DNA from: UBA1426 sp052034085
Lineage (GTDB): Bacteria > Bacillota > Clostridia > Peptostreptococcales > Anaerovoracaceae
Length of the DNA stretch: 64,000 nucleotides
Direction: 5' to 3'
Assembly: GCA_052034085.1 (NCBI GenBank)
Contig: JBPOJA010000006.1
Coordinates: 11,533-75,532 of the forward strand
The notes below the pieces were generated by a model that worked only from the letters and a program-made list of their open reading frames with translations, searched no databases and was not told the DNA's origin. Below are positions 35,319 to 43,789 of this stretch, piece after piece. The number at the start of each line of letters is the position of its first letter. Position 1 is the first letter of the stretch. A program made the position numbers and the translations under genes.

Positions 35319-36050
35319 ATGGAGAAAAAGAAGAAGCGGTACAGAAAAAACTATCTTCTGCTGAATTTAATTATCGCCATGGTTTTATGCGCCTGTCTGG
35401 TCTACTGGGCAGGCACTGATACATTTAAAGTGAGGACAATCCTGACCGAAGGGAATTCCCATTACACAACGGGCGAGATAGTAAAAATAGGGGGCATTGA
35501 GCCCGGTTTGAATATTTTCAGCTTTCCGTCGAAGAAAATCAAGGAAAACCTGCTGAAAGACCCTTATATCCGGGATGTGGCTGTTTCCAGAAAATTGCCG
35601 GGCAAAGTAATAATCAATGTACTTGAGAGCCGGGAGGCCGCTTCCGTAGCTTTCGGTGAAAAATTTGTAATTATTGATGATGAAGGAATGGTGCTTAGAG
35701 TTGCCGGTGAAAAACCGGAAATAACTCTGATTGACGGAATTACGCTGACAAATATAAAAGCGGGGACAGAGCTGGAAGCGGAAGAAACCACCCTGTTCAA
35801 GGGGGCCTTGGGCCTGCTTTCCTCAATGGAGGACCATGATCTGTTTTTTAAAAGAATTCACGTGTCGGACAGTATTATCAGGGCTTATGTGTACGATGAA
35901 CTTTACTGTGAGGGGCGGCCTGATAACATTCTTAAATCGATGGACGATTTGAAGGATGTATTGTATGATTTATATGTTAAAGGAATTGAGAGAGGAATAG
36001 TGAAGGTGGGAGGAAGCGGTTATATTTCCTATAGCGCTGTCATAGAATGA
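35319..36050 (+). CDS. ftsQ: Cell division protein FtsQ/DivIB
   Basis: Bitopic division protein: a basic cytoplasmic tail (MEKKKKRYRKNY), one membrane helix (about residues 13-30), a POTRA domain (VRTILTEGNSHYTTGEIVKI onward, about 35-105) and a beta domain. It joins the FtsL/FtsB-type scaffold at the septum. 243 residues. Its position after murG is where Bacillus has divIB. It overlaps the next gene by ATGA. Confidence 0.9.
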   Translation: MEKKKKRYRKNYLLLNLIIAMVLCACLVYWAGTDTFKVRTILTEGNSHYTTGEIVKIGGIEPGLNIFSFPSKKIKENLLKDPYIRDVAVSRKLPGKVIINVLESREAASVAFGEKFVIIDDEGMVLRVAGEKPEITLIDGITLTNIKAGTELEAEETTLFKGALGLLSSMEDHDLFFKRIHVSDSIIRAYVYDELYCEGRPDNILKSMDDLKDVLYDLYVKGIERGIVKVGGSGYISYSAVIE

Positions 36051-36781
36051 TAAACAAACTGAGCGGCTGGTTGATTATTTTTGCCCTGGCATTGATAATG
36101 GGTCTCATAGTGTCCATACAGTTGAATACTTCGGATTCATCGGACAGGGGAGGCCTGGTTACCTCTGCTCAGGCTGCGGCCCTGGAGAAGCAGCTGAAGG
36201 ATGTGAGAAATGAAAAGGATCTGATACTGGCCGAATACCTTGAGCTGGAAAAAAGGCTTAAGGAGATTGAGGACCAGAACATCAGCGAAGATGCCATCTT
36301 AAAAGCTGCCATGGCAGATCTGGAAAAATATAAAATGGCAACGGGCGCACTGGATATGAAGGGACCCGGAGTTATAATAACCATAGACGATCCTGTGCCT
36401 ACGGACGAAAATCCGGGAGACGGCTACAGTGTCATCATGCTCAGATATGAACTGCTGCTTTCTCTTGTCAACAAACTTAAAGAGGCAGGCGCCGAAGCCA
36501 TATCAATTAACGGTCAGCGCATAATCGCAAGGACGGAAATCAGCCTGGCGGGGGACAATGTCAATATAAATACGGTCCCCACCGCACCGCCGTACATAAT
36601 AAAAGCCATAGGGGACCCGGAAACAATAGACGGCGCCCTGAATATACGTTTCGGCATATTTGAACTTATGAGAAGCTTTGACTTGCAGGTTTCCCTGGTC
36701 AAGCAGGAAGAAATTGAGATCTCCAGATATAACGGAGTCATAAGATATCTTTATGCCAAACCCATTGTGACGGAAGAGTAG
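36047..36781 (+). CDS. DUF881 family membrane protein (YlxX/YlxW-like), first copy
   Basis: A 244-residue protein with one N-terminal membrane helix (about 8-27), a coiled-coil stretch (about 42-80, KQLKDVRNEKDLILAEYLE) and a DUF881 globular domain (MKGPGVIITIDDP, GAEAISINGQRI, PPYIIKAIGDPE). Members sit between divIB and ftsZ in many Gram-positives; their job is unknown, but location suggests a division or membrane-scaffold role. It is paralogous to the next gene. Confidence 0.85.
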   Translation: MINKLSGWLIIFALALIMGLIVSIQLNTSDSSDRGGLVTSAQAAALEKQLKDVRNEKDLILAEYLELEKRLKEIEDQNISEDAILKAAMADLEKYKMATGALDMKGPGVIITIDDPVPTDENPGDGYSVIMLRYELLLSLVNKLKEAGAEAISINGQRIIARTEISLAGDNVNINTVPTAPPYIIKAIGDPETIDGALNIRFGIFELMRSFDLQVSLVKQEEIEISRYNGVIRYLYAKPIVTEE

Positions 36782-36792
36782 AGTGAAAGCGG

Positions 36793-37488
36793 ATGAAGTT
36801 TAAAAATATTTTGATTTTCATATTATGCTTTTTCGTAGGCAGTTCTGTGGTGGTTCTGGCAAAGGAAGCCCACAGCCGCTATCTTTTCATGTCACCAAGA
36901 GTGCTGGACGATTTGAGAGTAACAATTGACGGGGAAAGCAAAGAAATCGAGAGGCTGACCGAAGGAGCAGAAGAAACGCGAAACAGAATTCAGGAACTGC
37001 TGGATACGAATAAAGACAAAGAAGAGCTGGAAAAAGAGATTGAAGCGAAGCTGCTTGCCGATCTGAAACTCTACAGTCAGGCCGGGGGCTTCGTGGATAT
37101 GGAGGGGCCCGGGGTTGAAATAACCATGGATGATGCTACCAGAGAGCTGGAACCCTGGGAGGACCCCAACAATCTCCTGATTCATGATATGGACATACTC
37201 ACTGTGATAAATGAACTGAAAATGGCCGGCGCCGAAGTCATATCGGTCAACGGTCAGAGGATTGTGGACAAGTCATCAATCAGCTGCTCAGGCTATACTG
37301 TCAGGATAAACGGCAGGGTTTACAGTAAACCCTTCGTCATAAGAGCAATCGGTGACGGATCCAGAATGTCGGCGGCCCTTATTGGCCCGGGTGGGTATGG
37401 TACCCTGCTCAAGGACTGGGGCCTGGGTTTTAAAGTGGTGGTAAGCGATAAAATAAAAATTGCAGCCTACAAGGAGGACAGGAATTGA
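36793..37488 (+). CDS. DUF881 family membrane protein (YlxW-like), second copy
   Basis: 231 residues with an N-terminal hydrophobic helix (about 4-22), a coiled coil (about 45-80) and the DUF881 domain with the same landmarks as its neighbour (MEGPGVEITMDD, GAEVISVNGQRIV, KPFVIRAIGD). The tandem pair matches Bacillus ylxW-ylxX and probably arose by duplication. The 3' end carries the AAGGAGG used by the following TTG-started gene. Confidence 0.85.
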   Translation: MKFKNILIFILCFFVGSSVVVLAKEAHSRYLFMSPRVLDDLRVTIDGESKEIERLTEGAEETRNRIQELLDTNKDKEELEKEIEAKLLADLKLYSQAGGFVDMEGPGVEITMDDATRELEPWEDPNNLLIHDMDILTVINELKMAGAEVISVNGQRIVDKSSISCSGYTVRINGRVYSKPFVIRAIGDGSRMSAALIGPGGYGTLLKDWGLGFKVVVSDKIKIAAYKEDRN

Positions 37489-37856
37489 TAGTCGCAATGT
37501 TCATAGGTTTGGGGGCAGGCATACTTCTCGGAGCTTATCTTGGCTTCGGGTATCCTGCACAATATGCCTTTTATATATCCATGGCTCTCCTTGCTGCGAT
37601 GGATTCCATTCTGGGCGCCATCAGGGCGGAAATGGAAGGACGCTATGACAATTTAATTTTTATAACGGGTTTTCTGACCAATGCTTTCCTTGCCGCAGCC
37701 CTGGTATACCTTGGCGACAGGTTGGGAATCCCATTGTTTTATGCGGTAATTTTTGTATTCGGCGGAAGGCTGTTTACAAACCTGGCAGCCATCAGGATTT
37801 TTGTCATAGAAAAATATAGAAGAGGAAGAAAAGAAAAAGAGAAAAATGATGCATAG
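37485..37856 (+). CDS. sbp: Small basic protein Sbp (DUF1290)
   Basis: A 123-residue membrane protein with three hydrophobic segments and a basic C-terminus (YRRGRKEKEK). The core ALLAAMDSILGAIRAEMEG matches the DUF1290 family, of which Bacillus Sbp, found before ftsA-ftsZ, is the prototype; function unknown. The start is TTG at 37485, 7 nt after AAGGAGG (37471-37477) and overlapping the preceding stop. No ftsA follows. Confidence 0.85.
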   Translation: MIVAMFIGLGAGILLGAYLGFGYPAQYAFYISMALLAAMDSILGAIRAEMEGRYDNLIFITGFLTNAFLAAALVYLGDRLGIPLFYAVIFVFGGRLFTNLAAIRIFVIEKYRRGRKEKEKNDA

Positions 37857-37877
37857 GGTAGTCGACTATGCTATAAT
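37851..37877 (+). promoter_or_regulatory. ftsZ promoter with nested inverted repeats
   Basis: TGcTATAAT (37869-37877) is a perfect extended -10, 33 nt before the ftsZ ATG. Just upstream are two nested inverted repeats: GCATAG (37851-37856) with CTATGC (37866-37871), and the perfect palindrome TAGTCGACTA (37859-37868). They cover the place where a -35 would be and could be an operator; that role is inference. Confidence 0.6.
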
Positions 37878-37909
37878 CTACAGAAAGAGTTTTATGATGA
37901 GGTAAAGAC

Positions 37910-39064
37910 ATGCTCCAATTTGAAATTGAAGAGGAAAGATCTGCCCAGATTAAGGTAATCGGTATAGGCGGCGGTGGAAGCAATGCGGTCAACCGCATGA
38001 TTGATGCGGGCCTGAAAGGCATCACTTTCATTGCAATAAATACGGACAAGCAGGCGCTGTCCCTGTCAAAAGCCGAAACCAAAGTCCAGATAGGTGAAAA
38101 AATAACCAAGGGACTGGGCGCCGGTGCCAATCCGGAAATAGGCCAGAAAGCCGCTGAGGAAAGCATAGATGATCTGAGCAAATTTCTTGCCGGAAGCGAT
38201 ATGGTTTTCATTACAGCCGGCATGGGAGGGGGCACGGGAACGGGAGCTGCTCCCATAATAGCCAAAGCAGCCAAGGACCAGGGCATATTGACCGTTGGCG
38301 TGGTGACCAAGCCATTTACATTTGAAGGCAGAAAGAGGATGGAGCATGCCGAGCTGGGCATTAAATTCCTGCAGAAATATGTAGATTCCCTGGTTATAGT
38401 TCCCAATGACAAGCTGTTGCAGATTTCTGATAAAAGTACACCCATGCTGGAGGCCTTTGAAAAAGCCGACGAGGTGTTGAAACAGGGTGTTCAGGGTATA
38501 TCGGACCTGATTGCCGAAGCAGGCTTAATAAACCTGGACTTCGCCGACGTAAAAACCGTCATGCTTGACAGAGGCATCGCCCATATGGGCATAGGCAGAG
38601 GCAAGGGGGAAAACCGGGTACAGGCGGCAGTGAAGGATGCCATTGAAAGCCCCCTGCTGGAAACCAGCATTGGCGGAGCCAAGGCAGTATTAATTAATAT
38701 TATGGGCGGTTATGATCTGGGAATGCTGGAAGTCAACGAGGCGGCGGACCAGATAGAAAAAGCCGCAGACAGAGATGCAGTGGTTATTTTCGGTGCATCC
38801 GTCAAGCAGGAAATGGAAGGCGAAGTCGTCATTACAGTAATAGCCACGGGTTTTGATGATAAGGGCCTGGACAAAGCGCCTTTCAGAATGAAAGACAATC
38901 TGGAAGAAGAGTTTGCCCACAGGAAGGCTGCCGAAGGAGAGTACAGGGAAGCATCTGAAGGCGCTGAAGAAGAAAAAGTCAAAGAAGATGACGAAGAAAA
39001 ACGATTTGACAATGACTTTCCTATCCCGACTTTTTTAGACCCATTCAGAAATAAAAAATATTAA
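37910..39064 (+). CDS. ftsZ: Cell division protein FtsZ
   Basis: Tubulin-like GTPase that forms the division ring. The N-terminal GIGGGGSNAVNRMI, the tubulin signature GMGGGTGTGAAP near residue 104, and the T7 loop NLDFADVKTVM are present. After an acidic, variable linker the protein ends with PIPTFLDPFRNKKY, the conserved C-terminal peptide that binds partners such as SepF or FtsA. 384 residues. It has its own promoter and terminator. Confidence 0.98.
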   Translation: MLQFEIEEERSAQIKVIGIGGGGSNAVNRMIDAGLKGITFIAINTDKQALSLSKAETKVQIGEKITKGLGAGANPEIGQKAAEESIDDLSKFLAGSDMVFITAGMGGGTGTGAAPIIAKAAKDQGILTVGVVTKPFTFEGRKRMEHAELGIKFLQKYVDSLVIVPNDKLLQISDKSTPMLEAFEKADEVLKQGVQGISDLIAEAGLINLDFADVKTVMLDRGIAHMGIGRGKGENRVQAAVKDAIESPLLETSIGGAKAVLINIMGGYDLGMLEVNEAADQIEKAADRDAVVIFGASVKQEMEGEVVITVIATGFDDKGLDKAPFRMKDNLEEEFAHRKAAEGEYREASEGAEEEKVKEDDEEKRFDNDFPIPTFLDPFRNKKY

Positions 39065-39079
39065 AGGGCGGAAGGAATG

Positions 39080-39108
39080 AAGCCGGAATAAAAACCGGCT
39101 TTTATTTT
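39080..39108 (+). terminator. Terminator after ftsZ
   Basis: AAGCCGG (39080-39086) pairs with CCGGCTT (39095-39101), loop of 8 nt, followed by TTATTTTAT. It lies only 13 nt before the start of the next gene. Confidence 0.75.
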
Positions 39109-39121
39109 ATTTAAAAAGACC

Positions 39122-39922
39122 ATGAAGAGTCTCACATCCTTGGACAATCCCATAATTAAAAGAATCATAGGGTTAAAAGAAAAGAAGAACCGGGACAGGG
39201 AGGGAGCCTATCTCATAGATGGCGCCCATGTATGCATGGAGGCCCTGAAGCTTGGGAAAGACGTCGATCTGCTTATTATCAGCCAGGGGCAGGCAGAGCA
39301 AAACATAGAAATCATAGAATACGCAGAGCAGACCGATATAAAAACTATTTCGGTACCTGAATCCATATTCAAAAAAATTGCCGATGTCAAAACACCTGTG
39401 GGCGTAGCGGCAGTTGTCAAAAAGGACCATATTAGCGAAGAAGAATTCTTTGCCGGAAAATCAGGAAATTATCTGGTACTGGACAGAATCCGGGACCCGG
39501 GCAATGCGGGAACCCTTATCAGAACTTCTGAGGCGGCAGGATTCAAAGGTGTGATTGTCATGAAGGGCACAGTTGATGTTTACGGCCCTAAAACAGTGAG
39601 AGCGGCAGCGGGATCCCTATTGAGACAGGCAATATATCAGGTCGAAAGCCCGGATGAACTGATAGAACTTTGTGAAAAGCGCAGAAAACAGATTGCTGTT
39701 ACCATCCCAAAGGGCGGAGTCCCTTTTTACGATATCGGAAATAAGCAAAATCTTGCTCTGGTCATCGGCAACGAAGGGGATGGCGTGCAGAAACGATTGA
39801 TAGATAATGCAGAAATGCTTGTAGAAATACCCATGTCAGGGCAGGTGGAATCTTTAAACGCCGCCGTGGCAGGAGGCATACTAATGTACTGGTTTGGAAA
39901 GGAAAATACTAATAATGGATAG
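39122..39922 (+). CDS. SpoU/TrmH family RNA 2'-O-methyltransferase
   Basis: SPOUT-class enzyme that methylates a ribose in rRNA or tRNA. An N-terminal substrate-binding domain (about residues 1-95, TSLDNPIIKRI) is followed by the catalytic knot with DRIRDPGNAGTLIRTSEAAG, VIGNEGDGV and IPMSGQVESLNAAVAGGI. Being upstream of pheS is a common clostridial arrangement. The target nucleotide is not deducible. The ATG has only a weak A-rich ribosome site right after the ftsZ terminator. 266 residues; overlaps pheS by 8 nt. Confidence 0.9.
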   Translation: MKSLTSLDNPIIKRIIGLKEKKNRDREGAYLIDGAHVCMEALKLGKDVDLLIISQGQAEQNIEIIEYAEQTDIKTISVPESIFKKIADVKTPVGVAAVVKKDHISEEEFFAGKSGNYLVLDRIRDPGNAGTLIRTSEAAGFKGVIVMKGTVDVYGPKTVRAAAGSLLRQAIYQVESPDELIELCEKRRKQIAVTIPKGGVPFYDIGNKQNLALVIGNEGDGVQKRLIDNAEMLVEIPMSGQVESLNAAVAGGILMYWFGKENTNNG

Positions 39923-40937
39923 CCGTTTACAGGAGATTTTGGAAGAAGTAAAAGAGAGTCTGGCTAAATCTTCAAGTCATTCCGATGCTGAAGAAATACG
40001 CATAAGGATACTTGGGAAAAAGGGCAGGCTCACGGAAATACTCAGGTCCATGGGCAGTCTCAGCCATGAAGAAAAAAAGGAACTGGGACAGGCCGCCAAC
40101 AGCGTCAGAGCTCAGGTGGAAGAGCTGCTGGCTCAGAGGTTTGCCAGCATAAAAGAACAGGAAAAGGGAGCCAGGTTTGATGCCGAAAGCATAGATGTCA
40201 CAGAACCCGGCAGATACAGACCTCTCGGGACGAAGCATCCCATCACTATAACAATAGATGAGATCAGCAGGGTCTTTATGAGCATGGGCTATTCCATAGC
40301 AGAAGGCCCCGACATTGAAACCGTGTACTTTAATTTTGACGCATTAAACGCAGCACCCAATCATCCTTCCAGGGATATGAGCGATACTTTTTATATAGAC
40401 GAGAACACCATACTGAGGACTCAGACTTCGCCGGTTCAGGCCAGGACTTTACTGGAGAAAAAACCGCCGTTCAGGGTCATTTCACCCGGCAGGTGTTACA
40501 GGGTTGATACGCCTGATGCGACCCATTCTCCCATGTTCCATCAGGTGGAAGGCCTTATAGTTGATGAGGGGGTTTCCATGGGGGATTTAAAGGGAAGCCT
40601 TTCAGCTTTCGCCAGGGACCTGTTCGGAGAAGACGTAAAAACCAATTTCCGGCCGCACTTTTTCCCCTTTACGGAGCCAAGTGCTGAGATGGATGTTTCC
40701 TGCTTTAAATGTCATGGAGCAGGCTGCAAAGTTTGCAAGGGCAGCGGCTGGATAGAAATCCTTGGCTGCGGTATGGTTCATCCCCATGTTCTGCAGCTGG
40801 GAGGTGTTGACACGGAGAAATATACGGGATTTGCCTTCGGTATGGGGGTTGAGCGTATAGCCATGCTGAAATACGGCGTGGAGGATATACGCCTGTTTTA
40901 CGAAAATGACATGCGTTTCATAGAGCAGTTTAAATAG
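39915..40937 (+). CDS. pheS: Phenylalanine--tRNA ligase alpha subunit
   Basis: Catalytic subunit of the heterotetrameric PheRS, class II. An N-terminal coiled coil (about 1-85) that binds tRNA is followed by the class II core with HPITITIDEISRVFMSMGY, DALNAAPNHPSRDMSDTFY, LRTQTSPVQ, RCYRVDTPDATHSPMFHQVEG and the motif 3 GFAFGMGVERIAMLKYG. The ATG at 39915 is taken as start; a TTG at 39894 would add seven residues. No T-box leader was found. Confidence 0.96.
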   Translation: MDSRLQEILEEVKESLAKSSSHSDAEEIRIRILGKKGRLTEILRSMGSLSHEEKKELGQAANSVRAQVEELLAQRFASIKEQEKGARFDAESIDVTEPGRYRPLGTKHPITITIDEISRVFMSMGYSIAEGPDIETVYFNFDALNAAPNHPSRDMSDTFYIDENTILRTQTSPVQARTLLEKKPPFRVISPGRCYRVDTPDATHSPMFHQVEGLIVDEGVSMGDLKGSLSAFARDLFGEDVKTNFRPHFFPFTEPSAEMDVSCFKCHGAGCKVCKGSGWIEILGCGMVHPHVLQLGGVDTEKYTGFAFGMGVERIAMLKYGVEDIRLFYENDMRFIEQFK

Positions 40938-40956
40938 AATCGGGAGGACACGTGAA

Positions 40957-43317
40957 TTGTTAGTTTACAGAGAATGGTTGGAAGACTATATAACAATAGA
41001 TCAGGATACGGAAAGCTTCTGCAAGGCAATGATAATGTCGGGTTCCAACGTGGAAACCGTTGAGAAATTCGGCATCGGCATGGAAAAACTGGTTGTAGGG
41101 AGAGTGGAATCAGTAGTTAAACATCCCCAGGCTGACAAGCTGATAGTTTGCCAGGTGGATGTGGGCCGTAAGCAGCCAGTCAGCATTATTACGGGAGCAC
41201 CAAATGTAGTGGAAGGCATACTTGTTCCAGTTGTTCTTGATGGGGGCAAGCTTCCGGACGGCACGGTAATCAAGAAAGGTGAAATCAGAGGTGTTGCATC
41301 GGACGGCATGATGTGCTCCGCCAGGGAGCTGGGATATGATGATAAGATAAGCCCCATACCTCACAGAGAAGGAATATGGATTCTGAACGGAGATTTTGAA
41401 CCGGGTGCAGATTTCGTGGAAGTCATGGGCCTTAAAGGTGAAACCATAGAGTTTGAGATTACTCCAAACAGGCCGGACTGTCTTTCCATGCTGGGCATGG
41501 CCAGGGAAACGGCAGCGACCTTCGGCGGTAAAATTAAACTTCCGGAAACCGTCAGTGAAAAAGAAGAAGGTTCGGCGAAAGACTATGTAAAAGTCGAAAT
41601 AAGAGAGCCTGAGCTTTGTAACCGCTATGTTGCCCGCATTGTAAAGGATGTTAAAATTACTCAGTCGCCCTGGTGGCTGCAGAAAAGGCTCATGCATTCG
41701 GGCATGCGGCCCATCAATAATATTGTTGATATCACCAACTTCGTCATGCTGGAAATGGGTCAGCCCATCCATGCCTTTGACATAAGGGATATTGCTGAGA
41801 GCAGTATTGTGGTGGAAAGAGCAAAAGCCGGAGAAGTATTTATTACCCTGGACGGCAGCGAAAGAAAACTGAGCGAAAGCATGCTCATGATAAAGGATGC
41901 TAAAAGGTCCGTTGCGGTTGCCGGCGTTATGGGCGGTTTGAATTCAGAAATCAAGGATGACACCCAGACTATAGTTATCGAGTCGGCTAATTTCAACATG
42001 GACAGTGTCAGGCTCACATCAAAGAAGCTGGGTCTGCGCACAGAAGCCTCTTCCCGCTTTGAAAAGGGCCTTGACCCGGAGCTTGCCATAAAAGCAGCAG
42101 ACAGGGTGTGCTATCTCATAGAGCAGCTCGGAGCAGGAGTGGTGGTAGGAGGCGCAGTGGATGCTTATCCCGTAAAGCACGAAATCCCCGAAATTACAGT
42201 CAGGCGCCAGAGAGTCAATCTGGTGCTGGGAACAGACATGAGCTCCATCGAGATGGAAAATCTGCTCAGGAGACTGGAGATAGAAACTGAAATAATCGGT
42301 GATGGCATTATCGCCAGGCCTCCCTCATTCAGGGCGGACCTTAAAGAAGAAATAGATTTTGTCGAAGAAATAGCGAGAATTTACGGCTATGACAAGCTGC
42401 CCAGCACCTTGCCCCAGGGCAGCAACAGAGGTATAAAAACCCGGAAGCAGACGCTAAGGGATCTGTCCAGAGAAGTCCTGGTTGCCATGGGCTGCAATGA
42501 AGTCCAGACCTATTCCTTTGTCAGCCCGACTGACGGAAACCATGTTAAACTGCTAAACCCGCTGGGAGAAGAAAACAGCGTAATGCGCATATCCCTGTGG
42601 GAAAACATGATGGAAGTGCTTAAAAGAAACTCCAGCCGGAACATTGAAATAGTGAAGGCTTTTGAACTTGGCAGCATATACTTAAACGAGATCAATGAGG
42701 AAGGTCTGCCCACCCAGAAAGAGAGCCTGTGCCTGGCAGCCTATGGAAAAGGCGTGGATTTCTTTACCCTTAAGGGCTTTGTTGAGGAATTATTTAACAA
42801 GTTCGGGATCAGGGACTATAGCTTCAAAGCCAACGGCAGCCTTAGCAAATATCATCCCACAAGATGCGCTTCCGTCTGCATCGATAATGTGGAAGTGGGA
42901 ATTATGGGCGAAGTTTATCCCGACCTTCTGGAGGAATATGATATATCCGCAAGAGCAGTTATTGGTGAATTTGATTTCGACCTGCTGTGTGAAAAGGCAA
43001 ATTTGATTAAGTTTTATACGCCTCTGCCCAAATACCCGGCTACGGTCAGAGATATTTCCATACTGGCCGATGAGGACATTACTGTGGAAAACGTGCTGGA
43101 CCTCATCAGGGAAATGGGCAGGAATCTGCTGGAAAGAGTGGAACTGTTTGATATATACAAAGGTAAACAGGTGCCGGACGGCAAAAAAAGCATGTCCTTT
43201 ACCATGACTTACAGGTCCAGGGAAAGGACTTTGACGGATGAGGAAGTCAATAAGATTTTCGATGACCTGGTGGCAATGCTGAAAGAGCGGATTAACGCCA
43301 CATTGAGGGATATGTGA
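40957..43317 (+). CDS. pheT: Phenylalanine--tRNA ligase beta subunit
   Basis: The 786-residue beta subunit has all expected domains: the EMAP/tRNA-binding domain (VGRVESVVKHPQADKL, about 45-155), B3/B4 editing domain, B5, the catalytic-like core and the C-terminal FDX-ACB domain (YPATVRDISILADE, about 690-786). The start is TTG at 40957, after GGGAGGACACGTGAA. It edits mischarged Tyr-tRNA-Phe. Confidence 0.97.
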   Translation: MLVYREWLEDYITIDQDTESFCKAMIMSGSNVETVEKFGIGMEKLVVGRVESVVKHPQADKLIVCQVDVGRKQPVSIITGAPNVVEGILVPVVLDGGKLPDGTVIKKGEIRGVASDGMMCSARELGYDDKISPIPHREGIWILNGDFEPGADFVEVMGLKGETIEFEITPNRPDCLSMLGMARETAATFGGKIKLPETVSEKEEGSAKDYVKVEIREPELCNRYVARIVKDVKITQSPWWLQKRLMHSGMRPINNIVDITNFVMLEMGQPIHAFDIRDIAESSIVVERAKAGEVFITLDGSERKLSESMLMIKDAKRSVAVAGVMGGLNSEIKDDTQTIVIESANFNMDSVRLTSKKLGLRTEASSRFEKGLDPELAIKAADRVCYLIEQLGAGVVVGGAVDAYPVKHEIPEITVRRQRVNLVLGTDMSSIEMENLLRRLEIETEIIGDGIIARPPSFRADLKEEIDFVEEIARIYGYDKLPSTLPQGSNRGIKTRKQTLRDLSREVLVAMGCNEVQTYSFVSPTDGNHVKLLNPLGEENSVMRISLWENMMEVLKRNSSRNIEIVKAFELGSIYLNEINEEGLPTQKESLCLAAYGKGVDFFTLKGFVEELFNKFGIRDYSFKANGSLSKYHPTRCASVCIDNVEVGIMGEVYPDLLEEYDISARAVIGEFDFDLLCEKANLIKFYTPLPKYPATVRDISILADEDITVENVLDLIREMGRNLLERVELFDIYKGKQVPDGKKSMSFTMTYRSRERTLTDEEVNKIFDDLVAMLKERINATLRDM

Positions 43318-43357
43318 TAAACAGATAAGTTTAGTTGATTGAAAGGGAGGATTTGCT

Positions 43358-43789
43358 GTGGAAGAAAAGAACAAGGTCCTGGTTAAGATTTTCGGTCAGG
43401 AATTTACCGTGTCCGGGGAAACTTCAAGAGAGCACATTATTAAAGTGGCAGACCACGTTGACAGAACCATGCGCATGCTGGCAGAAGAATTTCCCTTTAG
43501 TTCAACAACTGAGCTGGCCATATTGGCGGCCATAAATACGGCAGATGAACTGTACCGGAACCATGATGATGTTGAAGTGCTCAGGGACAAAAACAGGCAG
43601 CTGGAAAAGGATACCCAGCATTATGTGCATCTCTGGGATGAGGCAAAGAAGAATTTTATCCAGTACAAGGAAGATGCCATGATGGCCATCGAAAAAAACA
43701 AGGAGCTGGAAAACAGCTTTTTCGACCTGCAGATGGAGAACATCAAGCTGAAGGGCGAACTGGAAAAACTTCAAAAAGAATATGAATGA
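43358..43789 (+). CDS. zapA: Cell division protein ZapA
   Basis: Small protein that bundles FtsZ filaments. The N-terminal strand-helix (KVLVKIFGQEFTVSG, then HIIKVADHVDRTMRML) is the ZapA fold; the rest (about 75-143) is a long coiled coil. Start is GTG at 43358, after AGGGAGG. 143 residues, longer than many ZapA because of the coiled coil. The position between pheT and mutS2 is common in Clostridia. Overlaps mutS2 by 8 nt. Confidence 0.9.
   Translation: MEEKNKVLVKIFGQEFTVSGETSREHIIKVADHVDRTMRMLAEEFPFSSTTELAILAAINTADELYRNHDDVEVLRDKNRQLEKDTQHYVHLWDEAKKNFIQYKEDAMMAIEKNKELENSFFDLQMENIKLKGELEKLQKEYE

Noticed and set aside
40937..40957. T-box or other riboswitch in front of pheS or pheT
   Set aside because: The leaders are too short and contain no T-box core or specifier-like stem; pheS overlaps the preceding gene.
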